Assembly: GCF_004134825.1 (NCBI RefSeq) | Contig: NZ_SDPN01000003.1 | Coordinates: forward strand, 124,001-188,000 | Direction of reading: 5' to 3' | Source: Agromyces albus | GTDB lineage: Bacteria > Actinomycetota > Actinomycetes > Actinomycetales > Microbacteriaceae | DNA: 64,000 nt | Shown: piece by piece, positions 7,681 through 15,054 of the stretch | Layout: each line of letters begins with the position of its first letter | Numbering within the stretch: position 1 is the first letter of the stretch | Program-made: the position numbers and the translations under genes | The notes under the pieces: generated by a model | Seen by the model: the letters and a program-made list of their open reading frames with translations, nothing else | What the model was told of the DNA's origin: nothing | The model's database searches: none

Positions 7681-9471
7681 TCATGTCGGGTGCGGCAGCG
7701 CTCGGAACGCCGCGATCGCGCCGCCTTGGACGAGCCAAAAGGCTCCGTCTGCAGCTTCACGCACATCCTGCGGCGGCACGACGTACGTGTGTTGGGCCCG
7801 GGCGGATCCGAGCCGATCGCCGGCTGCTTGTCCTGACGCTTCCATTCGCATCATCGTTCCGGCGTACTGGACGATTTCTTCGGGGTCCTTTGAACGCCCG
7901 AAGATGAGGGCGGCGCCGCTGGTCAGGGCACGACGCCGGCGGATGTCGTCGTTTGAGAGGCCGGCGGGGCTTTGTGTGGCGAGCACGAGTCCAACGCCGG
8001 CGGAGCGGGCTGTTTCGAAGAGGCTGCCTGCGGTGTCTCCGGGGTCCTGTGCCCCGGTGACGAGCTGGGGAAACTCGTCGACGATGACTAAGACTGGTGA
8101 TTTGTCGCCGGCCTCGAGCCTTGCGGAGAGGAAGTTCCGCAAGTCCAGGAGCAGCAGATCACCGACTCGCGCTTGCGCGTCGTCGACGGGGGAAAGCGGG
8201 ACCACAGTCAGGTCCGCTGGGGGTGCCGAGTAGGACCAGCCGTCTTCGGTGATCCATCGTTCCAGCGGCCGGAGCGCCACGGCGAGGCTCTGCAGCGCCC
8301 GACTTCCGGCGGTGGCACCGTTGCGGTCGACGGTCTGGTTCACGAGCGTGAGGTCGAACTGGTCTCGGACGTGCGGGCCGGGGTTCAAGAGCCGATCGCG
8401 GAGGTCAGCGGCGGACCGGATCGGTGCCTCAGCTTGCACCGCTTGGAGCACGCCTCGGATCTCGTCCAGGTAGTGCTGGTTCGCCCCGTCGGGGACGGGC
8501 ATTAGCCGCATCAGTTTCGCGGTGACCTGCTCCGCCGTCCCTGAGAACAGGTTCCATTGGCCGCCGATCGTCGCGGTGCGGCCGGCGGCGTGGGCCAGGG
8601 CGACCATGGATCGGGCGTCGGCCGGGTCGCCCTTCGCGTCAATCACGAACACCGGCCACCCGTACTGGAGAGCACAGAGCACGAAGCCGTTGATCAGCAC
8701 GGTCTTCCCGCTGCCGGATTCAGCGATGATCAACGCGCGGGCCGCGGACGACGAGTCCGGCATGAGGAGGTAGCGTCCGGTCGGGTCGACCCAGTCGCGG
8801 ACCTGTCGGGCGTCGTGGAACCGGTCAGCGATGCTCCGCACTGTGGAGCGGGTCACGAACCCGAACGCCTCCTGCCCGTCGACGGTGTGCGGCACGGTCA
8901 CCGCGCCGTCGCGAACACCGGTGATGCGACCCGTCTGCGGGTCGAGACGGATCCCGATCCGGTCCGCTGTGGCCGCGTCCGCGGCGCGCTTGCGGGCCAC
9001 TTCGATCCGTTCCTGCCGGAGCACGTCCTCGATCCGGCGCGCCCGGACCCTGTCCGCAATCTGGCGACGGCGAATGGACCAGGTCAGGGGCAGCAGGAGC
9101 ACCCCGGCGAGCAGGTTCACCATCGCCCATCGCCCGAACATTGGTGCAAGCTGTCCGACCCAGTCGCCGGCGAAGAACTGCTCCGCACCGCCCGATGCGA
9201 CCCACTCCACTAAGAGCACCGCCTCGATAGCGAGGAGCAGCGTCACCGCGATCGCCCCGATCGTGTTCACGACCCACTGGCCGCGCCGCACCTTCCAGAA
9301 CGATGCCTTCGTCGCGATCCTCTCCCCCGTGACCCGCGCAACTAGGACGGGTACGAGCAGCGGCAGGGCAACTAAGCCCACAACCACGAGCAGGCCTGCA
9401 CCCAGGATCGCTTCAATCCCGTCGCTCAGGCCGTCGGACTCCACAGGCACCGCGGTTTGCTCGACACTCAT
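7681..9471 (-). CDS. Conjugative coupling ATPase (TcpA/TraD/FtsK-like)
   Basis: The 596-residue protein has an N-terminal membrane region with about four hydrophobic helices (residues 20-45, 68-90 and 112-130). A coiled, basic stretch follows, then a P-loop ATPase: Walker A IAESGSGKT at about 249-257, the FVIDAKGDP strand, Walker B LVIVDEFPQL near 465, and LATQSP as sensor. Such proteins pump DNA to the mating channel. I chose ATG 9471 because it overlaps the upstream stop (ATGA at 9468-9471). It forms an operon with the Replic_Relax gene, the usual arrangement of a coupling protein with a relaxase-like partner. Confidence 0.85.
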   Translation of the reverse strand: MSVEQTAVPVESDGLSDGIEAILGAGLLVVVGLVALPLLVPVLVARVTGERIATKASFWKVRRGQWVVNTIGAIAVTLLLAIEAVLLVEWVASGGAEQFFAGDWVGQLAPMFGRWAMVNLLAGVLLLPLTWSIRRRQIADRVRARRIEDVLRQERIEVARKRAADAATADRIGIRLDPQTGRITGVRDGAVTVPHTVDGQEAFGFVTRSTVRSIADRFHDARQVRDWVDPTGRYLLMPDSSSAARALIIAESGSGKTVLINGFVLCALQYGWPVFVIDAKGDPADARSMVALAHAAGRTATIGGQWNLFSGTAEQVTAKLMRLMPVPDGANQHYLDEIRGVLQAVQAEAPIRSAADLRDRLLNPGPHVRDQFDLTLVNQTVDRNGATAGSRALQSLAVALRPLERWITEDGWSYSAPPADLTVVPLSPVDDAQARVGDLLLLDLRNFLSARLEAGDKSPVLVIVDEFPQLVTGAQDPGDTAGSLFETARSAGVGLVLATQSPAGLSNDDIRRRRALTSGAALIFGRSKDPEEIVQYAGTMMRMEASGQAAGDRLGSARAQHTYVVPPQDVREAADGAFWLVQGGAIAAFRALPHPT

Positions 9472-10190
9472 CCGACCCGCTCCCACAGCTCCGGCGTCAC
9501 GGTCGGGTCACCGACCGCAGGTTCCGGCGCGTCGCCCCACAGCCCGGCGTCGTCGCCGACCCACTTTCCACGCGCATCCAGCACCGGCAGAGTGACCAGC
9601 CGGTCGCGTTCGGTGCGGAAGATGAACCGGTCCGCCTCGCGGGCCACTACCCGCGCCGCGTCCGCGGTGCACAGGTACACAACCCGCGTCACCCGGGTCG
9701 TTGTCATCCGGGTCGCATGGTTCGTGTGGATTGCCTTGTACCGGTGCAGCGTCTTCGGGGTCAGCTCCACCTCCACGAGCTCGATCCGCTCCCCGCGCAC
9801 CGCGACCCCATCAACCTGGTGATCCTGGGTCGACCCGGGTCGCCGGTCCCGGTACCACGCGTACCCGCGGGCCAGGTACCGGGCCGACGCGGCCGCGACC
9901 GCGACCTCGTGGCGGGCAGTCTGTCGGTACAGGTTCGGCGCGGACCGGCCGATCGCCTGGTGCGTCGCCCACACCACCTGCCCGTCCTGGAAGTTCGGGC
10001 GGGCCCTATCCACCAAGCCGACGCCCGCCAGCCGGGCCACCCATTGCTGCGCCTTCCGACGGCTCACCGGCGACCCCGAATGGTCCCCAGCGAGCCCCGA
10101 CAGGGCCCACCGGATCGCTTCCACGTCCGCCATCCGGACCACGCTCAGCCACTCGAGCATCGCCTCATCACGACTCGTCAACTGCACCAT
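9468..10190 (-). CDS. Replication-relaxation (Replic_Relax) family protein, relaxase-like
   Basis: The 240-residue protein begins with a winged-helix region (SRDEAMLEWLSVVRMADVEAI up to about residue 70). A nuclease-like core follows, in which DHQVDGVAV and ELVEVELTPK fit a PD-(D/E)xK arrangement (D, then E-x-E and K). A basic helix and a strand (RVVYLCT) come next. This fits the actinobacterial Replic_Relax family. The gene overlaps the coupling ATPase by four bases and lies beside the large hairpin at 10285-10407, which makes it the best candidate in view for the protein that processes the transfer origin. No classical HUH relaxase (three-histidine motif) was seen in the window. Confidence 0.72.
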   Translation of the reverse strand: MVQLTSRDEAMLEWLSVVRMADVEAIRWALSGLAGDHSGSPVSRRKAQQWVARLAGVGLVDRARPNFQDGQVVWATHQAIGRSAPNLYRQTARHEVAVAAASARYLARGYAWYRDRRPGSTQDHQVDGVAVRGERIELVEVELTPKTLHRYKAIHTNHATRMTTTRVTRVVYLCTADAARVVAREADRFIFRTERDRLVTLPVLDARGKWVGDDAGLWGDAPEPAVGDPTVTPELWERVG

Positions 10191-10284
10191 CAGCCCCGCT
10201 CTACCCCTCTACTCACGCGCCCCTACCTGCTTCCATCGCCCTGCACACGACCGCCGCCGCACCTTTGCTTTGTTTCTTGTTGTT

Positions 10285-10407
10285 GTTCTTTCCCTGTCCT
10301 GCTGCCCCTGCTTTACTTCCCAACCTCCCTCAGGAACTCCGAAGGATGAGTGCGGGAGGTTGGGAAGCGCGCGAAGCGCGGCAGGGGCAGCAGGACAGGG
10401 AAAGAAC
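10285..10407. repeat. Long perfect hairpin, candidate oriT
   Basis: Bases 10285-10311 and 10381-10407 are perfect 27-bp inverted arms. Inside them 10317-10329 and 10354-10366 form a further perfect 13-bp pair (TTCCCAACCTCCC against its complement), around a 24-base loop. The right side also carries a small CGCGC-GAA-GCGCG hairpin at 10368-10380. No open reading frame explains it. It stands 95 bases upstream of the relaxase-like gene, typical of an origin of transfer. A strong bidirectional terminator is the main alternative, but no gene ends close by on the plus strand. Confidence 0.6.
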
Positions 10408-10446
10408 CGGGTGAACTGTTCGTTCACCTATTCGCGCCGGGTGAAC
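10408..10446. promoter_or_regulatory. GGTGAAC repeat group beside the hairpin
   Basis: CCGGGTGAAC occurs twice (10408-10416 region and 10437-10446). The first copy is part of a perfect inverted repeat GGTGAAC-N5-GTTCACC (10410-10428). These look like binding sites for a dimeric protein, either a transfer-origin accessory protein or a repressor. Function is inferred. Confidence 0.45.
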
Positions 10447-10477
10447 ACCCAAGCGCACGCCTATACAACCGGCATTC

Positions 10478-10497
10478 TTACCCCCAAACGGGGGTAA
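10478..10497. promoter_or_regulatory. Perfect 20-bp inverted repeat TTACCCCCAAACGGGGGTAA
   Basis: The eight-base arms and AAAC loop are perfect. It lies downstream of the DUF2637 gene and upstream of the hairpin and the Replic_Relax operon. A near copy precedes the conjugation operon at 5958-5978, which suggests a shared regulator, though an intrinsic hairpin role is possible. Confidence 0.45.
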
Positions 10498-10564
10498 CAC
10501 GCCGGGAGAACGGCACACGAGGATGTCTCGATCCTCGATGGCGGCGTCAAGGCCGGCAATGCGA

Positions 10565-11347
10565 CTATGCATCGACGGTCGCCCTGTCTACGAGCACGCC
10601 ATCGAGGCGCGCTCGTTCAACCCAGCGCTGCGCGGTGGTGGGTGCAACCCCGGCGGTGCGTGCCGCGCTCCGCACCGTCGCGCCCGTACCGACGAGCTCG
10701 AGCACCTCGACTCGCTTCGCGGTCCGATCCTCGAACTCGCCGACCCCATGCTCGGGTGGTGTGCTCGAAGCGACCGCACCGGACGCCGCTTGAACTGGAG
10801 TCTTAGTCGGAGTGTACTTCCCCCTAGTCGAACCCGGACGATCGATCGCACCCGGCCGCCGGGGGCCGCGTGCCGAGCGGTCATCGCGCCGGTACACCGT
10901 GGCGGCGGCGAGGTGGGTTGTCAGCAGCAACGCAATCGCCGGCACCGCGTTCACGATCACCGCCGGCGCCTGCCCAAGAATCATCGTGCTCGGGTCCGCG
11001 ATCGCAACGGCAGCCGCATTGCCGGCAACCGTGAGCGCGCTGAACAGGGCGAACGTGAACCACGGGAGCGTCCGCAGGAATTGTGATGGGGCCGGTACCA
11101 GGAGGGCGATCAGCATCGCCGCCAACGCGGGAAGGTCGACCACGATGGGGAACACGATCGCCCGGTCCGGTGGCATGCCGCCGACGTACAACGCCAAGTC
11201 GTGCAGTGCACCCCAGGACATGAAGATCGCGAGCGCACCCGCGGCGGCGATGAGCCATCCCAGAAAGATCCGGAGTGGCCGCGACGCCGAACGAAGTTGC
11301 AATGGGCCAGTCTCATTCTTGGCCGACCACCGAGGTTCTCGACTCAT
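10565..11347 (-). CDS. DUF2637 (SpdB-like) membrane protein with C-terminal helix-turn-helix
   Basis: The start at ATG 11347 follows a GGAG six bases upstream and gives 260 residues. Four membrane helices lie at about residues 25-48, 63-85, 95-116 and 127-150, in the pattern of DUF2637/SpdB proteins that help plasmids spread within actinomycete mycelium. After a basic, proline-rich linker the last 60 residues (ATVRSAARTAGVAPTTAQRW) form a predicted helix-turn-helix. The membrane-plus-HTH fusion could tether element DNA to the membrane. It lies between the hairpin and the tandem repeats, in the plasmid-like core of the element. Confidence 0.75.
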   Translation of the reverse strand: MSREPRWSAKNETGPLQLRSASRPLRIFLGWLIAAAGALAIFMSWGALHDLALYVGGMPPDRAIVFPIVVDLPALAAMLIALLVPAPSQFLRTLPWFTFALFSALTVAGNAAAVAIADPSTMILGQAPAVIVNAVPAIALLLTTHLAAATVYRRDDRSARGPRRPGAIDRPGSTRGKYTPTKTPVQAASGAVASSTPPEHGVGEFEDRTAKRVEVLELVGTGATVRSAARTAGVAPTTAQRWVERARLDGVLVDRATVDA

Positions 11348-11423
11348 TTGACGCTCCAATTGTCCGCGGTTCGCGCGCGTACTGATTCATTAGTGTTCAT
11401 TCCTGTTCTCTTCCTTCTTCTAA

Positions 11424-11519
11424 GGGGTACGATCACCGTCCCCCTGGCAGGTACGGAGACTGACCCTCTAAGGGGTACGGCGAGCGACCCCCTGAGGGGT
11501 ACGGTCAGCGTCCCCCTGG
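11424..11519. repeat. Four tandem 24-bp repeats (iteron-like)
   Basis: Units start at 11424, 11448, 11472 and 11496. The consensus is GGGGTACGGnnAGCGnCCCCCTGA; the second unit (11448-11471) is the most diverged. Junctions form ACCCC-CTGA-GGGGT dyads. The array overlaps the 3' end of the winged-helix gene. On the minus strand another frame reads it as an eight-residue repeat (R-G-T/S-L/V-x-V-P-L). Origin iterons, operators or a coding repeat are all possible. Confidence 0.7.
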
Positions 11520-11905
11520 CCCCGACCATGGAACGGCAACACCACCGCGTTATCCACAGCCCTCCGACCACCCACCGGTCGCGCGCTTGCCACGAGCAGC
11601 TCGTACTCCGCAGGCAGGCCGCGCCCGCCAGTGCGGACGCGCACAATCGCGCCCTTGCCGGTCAATTCCGAGATCGCGCGCTTCACCGCCTGTCGGGCTG
11701 CCGGCGACGCATTGTCCGGCGCCATGTACCCAAGCGCGATCGCCGCCATTTCCCGGCCGCCGAAGTACCGCCGCGGGAGGCGCCCATCTGGCGCCTCCTC
11801 ATCCCAGCACTCGAGCGCCATATGTAGAAGCAAGCGGGTCGCCGCATTGCCCAGCTGAAGTCGGGCCGCGAGGATCACTGCACCCTTCGCGGCATACAGG
11901 CCCAT
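11468..11905 (-). CDS. Winged-helix protein, possible replication or transfer-control factor
   Basis: I start at ATG 11905 with AGGGGG nine bases upstream (TTG 11914 is an alternative), giving 145 residues. The body is helical with a winged helix: AATRLLLHMALECWDEE, then a loop carrying RRYFGGREMAAIALGY, then AARQAVKRAISELTGKGAIVRV and a wing. This resembles N-terminal domains of plasmid replication proteins, but it is too short to be a full initiator. The last residues are encoded by the 24-bp repeats and run to a TAG in the third unit from the gene side. A frameshift there would extend the protein through the repeats, so the true C-terminus is uncertain. Confidence 0.62.
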   Translation of the reverse strand: MGLYAAKGAVILAARLQLGNAATRLLLHMALECWDEEAPDGRLPRRYFGGREMAAIALGYMAPDNASPAARQAVKRAISELTGKGAIVRVRTGGRGLPAEYELLVASARPVGGRRAVDNAVVLPFHGRGQGDADRTPQGVARRTP

Positions 11906-11941
11906 GGCAAACAACCCCCTGATGGTCGGACGACGCGAGGC

Positions 11942-12148
11942 TTACGCGAACGACTCCACGCCCGTTCGCGTGCGTGCCGTGGACTCGACCCACTCGACCA
12001 CCTCCTGTCGCTTGTACAGCACTGTCCGCTTCGTCGGCTTGTAGAACCGTGGCCCCTGACCCGTGTACCGCAGCTGTGCAAGCGCGCCCACGGACAGCCC
12101 GGTGATCTCGGACACCGCTTCCGGCTGAATGAACTCTTTGTCCATCAC
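11942..12148 (-). CDS. Excisionase-like helix-turn-helix protein
   Basis: The 68-residue protein has the compact MerR/Xis-type fold: FIQPEAVSEITGLSVGALAQLRYTGQGPRF and then VLYKRQEVVEWVES. Such proteins either direct integrase toward excision or activate element promoters. GAAGGG lies just upstream, and both GTG 12148 and ATG 12145 could serve as start. It is divergent from the XRE repressor gene across a region of TGACAAC repeats. Its distance from the integrase (over 21 kb) is large for a classical xis, so a regulator role is equally possible. Confidence 0.75.
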   Translation of the reverse strand: MMDKEFIQPEAVSEITGLSVGALAQLRYTGQGPRFYKPTKRTVLYKRQEVVEWVESTARTRTGVESFA

Positions 12149-12162
12149 GTTTCCCTTCGTAA

Positions 12163-12225
12163 TGACAACTCGCTGATGTTGTCGTTGTCAGATTCACGGT
12201 AGCAGGCTGCCTTCGACCTGACAAC
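12163..12225. promoter_or_regulatory. TGACAAC/GTTGTCA operator cluster between divergent regulators
   Basis: TGACAAC occurs at 12163-12169 and 12219-12225, its complement GTTGTCA at 12184-12190, and a partial GTTGTC at 12178-12183. The sites form inverted pairs between the excisionase-like gene and the XRE repressor. They are probably the repressor's binding sites, which would give autorepression plus control of the divergent genes. Confidence 0.55.
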
Positions 12226-12248
12226 AGCGAAAGCGGTAACCTGTCGAA

Positions 12249-12836
12249 ATGACGGACTACCGCGGGGAAGCCAGCATTGGGGCACGCATCCGCGCCGCCC
12301 GTCGCGAACGCGGCTACCGAACAACCCGTGAGCTGGCGGAGACCCTGACGGGCACGAAGATCACTGAATCGGTCCTCGAGAACATCGAGTCAGGGCGCAA
12401 AGCCGACCTGACCCTCGGCCAATTCCTCAGCATCGCGTACGCCCTCCGAGTGCCGCCGAGCTACTTGCTCGCTCCCCTCGTCCGACCCTCGGCGCACCTC
12501 GACCTGCAGAACATCACCGACGACCTTCAGGGCCTGAGCGCCGCCGAATTCGATGCCTGGTTTTCCGGAGCCTCCACCGGAGCGCACCGGCCCACATCGA
12601 CCGCAGAACGAAATGATCGGGAAAATCTCGATGCGTATCGGGAGTTGTTCGCTTTACGCCGGGAGATCGACCGGTTGAATGTCGTTGCCGCCCTCGAGGT
12701 AAGCGAGCGCGGCGGACCGGACGCTGGTGGCGCTAGCCCTGCGCTCGCCCGAATGGATGCGCTGCGAGCACGGGCCGACGAGCTCGCCCGGCTTCTCAGC
12801 ACTTCAGGCTTCGACACAAATACCCGAGAGTCGTAG
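12249..12836 (+). CDS. XRE-family repressor
   Basis: The 195-residue protein has an N-terminal XRE helix-turn-helix (residues 9-75: IGARIRAARRERGY, then TRELAETLTG, ITESVLENIESGRK and FLSIAYALRVPPSYLL). The C-terminal half is coiled-coil-like (ENLDAYRELFALRREIDRLNVV) and probably mediates dimers. No peptidase motif of CI/LexA type is present, so it should not self-cleave. Its position opposite an excisionase-like gene and the operator cluster suggest it keeps the element quiet. The start ATG has no clear ribosome binding site and may be leaderless. Confidence 0.82.
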   Translation: MTDYRGEASIGARIRAARRERGYRTTRELAETLTGTKITESVLENIESGRKADLTLGQFLSIAYALRVPPSYLLAPLVRPSAHLDLQNITDDLQGLSAAEFDAWFSGASTGAHRPTSTAERNDRENLDAYRELFALRREIDRLNVVAALEVSERGGPDAGGASPALARMDALRARADELARLLSTSGFDTNTRES

Positions 12837-13327
12837 CGCTCGATCTTGATCTGGTTCTACCCGATCTTGATCTGATTCAAGCAGAGCCCGACATCCCCAT
12901 GGGCTGAATGACGACGAGTCCACTGCCTCGAACGCGCAGGAACCGATCATGACGAGTACTTCCGCTGTTTCGACTTCCCATCGGTCGACTGCTTTGGGCG
13001 GCGGGCTTCCGAGCGGCTATCCGCCGAGAATGTTGGTTATGTCCGAATAAGCCCGGCACGTTCGCATCACGTGCGAATTGGCCGGTCCCCTCGATCTCCC
13101 CGCAAGAGGACACCTCACCGGGCCCGCATCGTGCGACGTTCCTCGGGCGCTATCGAGGACGACTCCAGGAATCGATCCACACCGAACGGTCACGAGAGAG
13201 ACGTTCGCGTCGCTCGACGGGATGGAGGCGTCGTCGCGAATCAGGCAGACCCGCGGGCGGCGGTTCTCGCACTATTGGAACATGACTCATCTGACCCGCA
13301 CGCGGTAGGAGACAATACTCTCGGTGA
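12837..13327. other. Gene-poor gap with short repeats
   Basis: No convincing gene is seen in these 491 bases. CGATCTTGATCTG occurs twice (12841-12853 and 12862-12874), 21 bases apart. GTTATGTCCGAAT at 13036-13048 recurs at 14955-14967. A dyad TTCGCA-N5-TGCGAA lies at 13061-13077. This marks the border between the element's core and its cargo. Confidence 0.5.
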
Positions 13328-14404
13328 ATGGTGAATAGTTCCGAAGGCGGTCAACGAGCCGTGCGGAAACGCGCGAAAGCTTCCATCGCGGGGACAGCGG
13401 ATCCGAACGCACCTGAGCGAAGCGACAGCCCTCGATCGCAGTGGTGGAAGCCAGATCCCCACACGATAGGTAATGACATCATTTCGGGCATCGTGGCGGG
13501 CGCCGTCGTAGGCGTGACCATTCTCGTGGCGCAGTTCTATGTTGAGGATCAGCGCATCGCGCGTGAGGAGAATCGCGAGGACGCCCAGATCGCCCGTGAA
13601 CATGTCCGCGAGGACGAGCAGGTAGCGCTGGCAACTCGACTTGAGAACCTCCGTTTCGTGCGGGCACTGTCGTCCATCGAGCCGATGGATCGCCCGTTCC
13701 GCGGGCTTGATCTCGAGGATATGGATCTAAGCGGCCTCAATCTCAATGGCGCAGACTTCTCGGAGTCGAACCTGCGCGGAGCTCGGCTTGAGGATACGAG
13801 GTTAGCGGGCGTCGACCTCCACGGGGCAGACCTCACCGGCGCCGATCTCTCGAGGGCTGATCTCAGCGGCGCCGATCTTGTGGGCACGACGTTCGAAGAT
13901 GCAAACTTCTCGATGGCTCATCTTCGGGGCGCTACGATCGGTAAGTTCAACGATGCGCCAGCATCGTCCGCCGCCATTTGGAACGATGCTGACTTGTCCG
14001 GCGCCGTGATGAGCACTGTTGATTTCAGCAGAACTGATCGTCTTTGGAGTCGTGACCTACTAGGAGCAACGATTGTCGGACCTAGCGATCTCTCAACGGT
14101 GCGGATTATTGATGAGGTCGATCCTCCGAATGGCGGCCCACTCAACGTGCGATACTGCGTCAGCCCGGATGTGGCTCTTCCGACAAATGTGAGAGACGCC
14201 ACTCCCGACGCTGACCATGAGGATTGTGCGGCCCTTCACAGCAGGTACCAATCGTTGGCGCTCCTGTATGCACGCGGAGATGGCCAGACATTGCCAGGGT
14301 CCATCGATCCTCCAGAGGACCTAATTTATCGGCTCGCGGCTACCTACTATCCACTGAGACATCGTGTGAATCCGGACTATGTGTTGAGCCAGGAGCCGGG
14401 ATGA
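13328..14404 (+). CDS. Membrane-anchored pentapeptide-repeat protein
   Basis: The 358-residue protein has a polar N-terminus, one membrane helix at about residues 50-70 and an acidic/basic coiled-coil (REENREDAQIAREHVRED). A pentapeptide-repeat block at about 125-200 follows (LDLEDMDLSGLNLNGADF, then ADLTGADLSRADLSGADL), which would form a right-handed beta-helix. A unique C-terminal domain of about 130 residues ends the protein. Membrane-tethered pentapeptide proteins of this form are often accessory and of unknown function. Its base composition is less GC-rich than the neighbours, consistent with transfer. ATG 13328 has no strong ribosome binding site. Confidence 0.75.
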   Translation: MVNSSEGGQRAVRKRAKASIAGTADPNAPERSDSPRSQWWKPDPHTIGNDIISGIVAGAVVGVTILVAQFYVEDQRIAREENREDAQIAREHVREDEQVALATRLENLRFVRALSSIEPMDRPFRGLDLEDMDLSGLNLNGADFSESNLRGARLEDTRLAGVDLHGADLTGADLSRADLSGADLVGTTFEDANFSMAHLRGATIGKFNDAPASSAAIWNDADLSGAVMSTVDFSRTDRLWSRDLLGATIVGPSDLSTVRIIDEVDPPNGGPLNVRYCVSPDVALPTNVRDATPDADHEDCAALHSRYQSLALLYARGDGQTLPGSIDPPEDLIYRLAATYYPLRHRVNPDYVLSQEPG

Positions 14405-14790
14405 GGAGCCTTAGTCGCGAACGGCACGATTGATTCTCCAGGGACACACTCCAGTCGTGATGTTAGAACGGAGGGACTCGGACCTCGGATCCTCGCGCGC
14501 TCGCGCCGGTTCACCGCCTTCAATTTGGGGTTGGCACAGTCCGGAACGATGCAGACGAGCTCGCCGGTTCTCGTTGCCTCGCGGAATCGCTCTGCAGCAC
14601 CCTCTGGCATGTACACGACGGAACCGTCAGATGTGCGCGCGAAGACTAAGCGGGGGTCATCCGAGCCGGTGAACTCCCGGAGGCCCGAACCGGCGTGGAT
14701 GTGCACGGCCGCACCATACAGCCACCCTCTGGCATTTCTCGATGCGTAGACGGCACGGAGAGAATCCGGCTTCACGTCGCTGTGCAGCAA
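14377..14790 (-). pseudogene. Fragment of a CoiA-like nuclease gene
   Basis: Bases 14497-14746 match 19276-19525 of the CoiA-like gene at 17935-19536 without gaps and with about a dozen differences, in the same orientation. The shared part encodes roughly the first 85 residues (SRNxRGWLYGAAVHIHAG onward). Beyond RRER the reading frame diverges into unrelated sequence, so the nuclease core is missing. It is probably a broken duplicate. It could still be translated as a small cysteine-bearing protein (CIVPDC), but no function is evident. Confidence 0.72.
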
Positions 14791-14946
14791 ACCGCAATGT
14801 CGTGTCCGCCGAGCTCCAGTGGCGTGTGCACGCGATCCGACGCCAGCCCCATCAGACGCTGATCTTACTTCCAGGTGTGACCGCGTCGTTCCGGATGAAC
14901 ATGTTGCCGAGCACCGCTCGACAACTCGCGTTGGATTTGATAGCCG

Positions 14947-14996
14947 ATAACTTCGTTATGTCCGAATGTAAATCCCCTACCTGCAGAAAATGCAGG
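14947..14996. repeat. Dyads and shared motifs in the gap before the HEPN gene
   Basis: ATAAC-TTC-GTTAT (14947-14959) is a perfect dyad and leads into GTTATGTCCGAAT (14955-14967), also present at 13036. CCTGCA-GAAAA-TGCAGG (14980-14996) is a short hairpin. The string AAATCC followed by CCTGCAGAA recurs at 20274-20292. These look like scars or signals at cassette borders. Confidence 0.4.
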
Positions 14997-15054
14997 ATCT
15001 AGCCTGCTAAGCCCCGCAAGCGGGTGACTCAGCGGGCGATTCCCGGCGCGGTCG

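Noticed and set aside
12877-13113. 78-residue minus-strand frame in the gap
   Set aside because: No ribosome binding site, and its composition is not protein-like.
14980-14996. Intrinsic terminator CCTGCA-GAAAA-TGCAGG
   Set aside because: Six-base arms without a T run; too weak to call, kept only as a dyad.
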